Of a stretch of DNA of 6,319 bases, positions 6,242 through 6,319 are shown in pieces; positions within the stretch are counted from its first letter, which is position 1, and each line of letters begins with the position of its first letter. Below the pieces are notes generated by a model. That model was given only the letters and a program-made list of their open reading frames with translations, was not told where the DNA came from and did not search any database. Origin of the DNA: Verrucomicrobia bacterium UBA3750 (GTDB taxonomy: Bacteria; Verrucomicrobiota; Kiritimatiellia; RFP12; UBA1067); the NCBI GenBank assembly GCA_002371755.1, contig DFGM01000083.1, positions 6,143 through 12,461 of the forward strand. Direction: 5' to 3'. A program made the position numbers and the translations under genes.

Positions 6242-6270
6242 ATTTTACCATATTTCGCCGTTCTGCGCAA
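6242..6270 (-). promoter_or_regulatory. Extended -10 promoter of the epimerase gene
   Basis: On the minus strand the -10 box TAAAAT (6247-6242) is preceded by TGG (6250-6248), an extended -10 element. A 17-base spacer separates it from a poor -35 box TTGCGC (6270-6265, three of six consensus matches). The predicted start near 6235 leaves a leader of only about 20 bases, containing the SD. The weak -35 suggests reliance on the extended -10 or on an activator. The core around the -10 is nearly identical to the operon promoter at 107-119. Confidence 0.65.
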
Positions 6271-6319
6271 ACGCGAATTGGAAGGGCGAAGAAGACCGCA
6301 GTTTGCCATAATAATGTGC

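Noticed and set aside
6267..6306. Inverted pair GCAAAC (6267-6272) and GTTTGC (6301-6306), one arm over the epimerase -35 box
   Set aside because: Only 6 bp per arm with a 28-base gap and no extension of symmetry. This is expected by chance, although an operator for a sugar-responsive repressor cannot be excluded.
6300..6319. TA-rich CATAATAATG at the right edge as a divergent plus-strand promoter
   Set aside because: No -35-like hexamer lies at 16-18 bp spacing (the nearest, TTGGAA at 6278-6283, is 23 bp away), and the window ends before any gene could be seen.
1..6319. CRISPR arrays, tRNA/rRNA genes, insertion sequences, toxin-antitoxin or defence genes
   Set aside because: Intergenic space totals under 350 bases, no direct repeat array or transposase-like protein is present, and every substantial frame is explained by five housekeeping-type genes.

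Overview
The window is ordinary bacterial chromosome, about 58% GC by eye and densely coding. It holds a four-gene rightward operon and one convergent leftward gene. The organism cannot be fixed from the sequence. A catalytic-Asp MurA, an AGE-family sugar epimerase, a large NhaC-type sodium antiporter and frequent ATA isoleucine codons would fit an uncultured gut or anaerobic member of the Verrucomicrobiota/Kiritimatiellota/Lentisphaerota (PVC) group. That is a low-confidence inference. No phage, transposon, CRISPR or RNA gene is visible.

Layout. Positions 1-164 are a C-rich upstream stretch, possibly carrying the tail of a preceding gene, followed by a very clear sigma70-type promoter (TTGAAA, 17 bp, TGG-TATAAT) and a Shine-Dalgarno site. 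Then come: an NhaC-family Na+/H+ antiporter with an N-terminal signal-like extracytoplasmic extension and a C-terminal TerB-like tail (165-2234); an orphan ABC ATPase of the DppD/OppD/NikD type (2255-3052); a KtrA-type RCK potassium-channel regulator (3054-3716); and MurA, the first committed enzyme of peptidoglycan synthesis (about 3734-5017). The gaps are 20 bp and 1 bp, then a TGATG stop/start contact, so the four genes are probably one transcript. On the opposite strand, ending 14 bp from murA, is an N-acylglucosamine 2-epimerase gene (6213-5032) with its own extended -10 promoter.

How they may work together. The operon joins sodium export, control of potassium uptake and the first step of cell-wall synthesis, a set that would suit salt and turgor management during growth. 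The ABC ATPase has no permease beside it, and the RCK protein has no KtrB/TrkH membrane partner beside it, so both must use partners encoded elsewhere. The epimerase interconverts amino sugars (GlcNAc/ManNAc) and is probably an independent catabolic unit.

Most notable points: MurA has Asp where most bacteria have the catalytic Cys (codon at 4082-4084), which predicts intrinsic fosfomycin resistance; the antiporter has an unusual three-part architecture; and the two promoters share a 13-base core at 12 of 13 positions. I see no clear evidence for a wholly new biological system.
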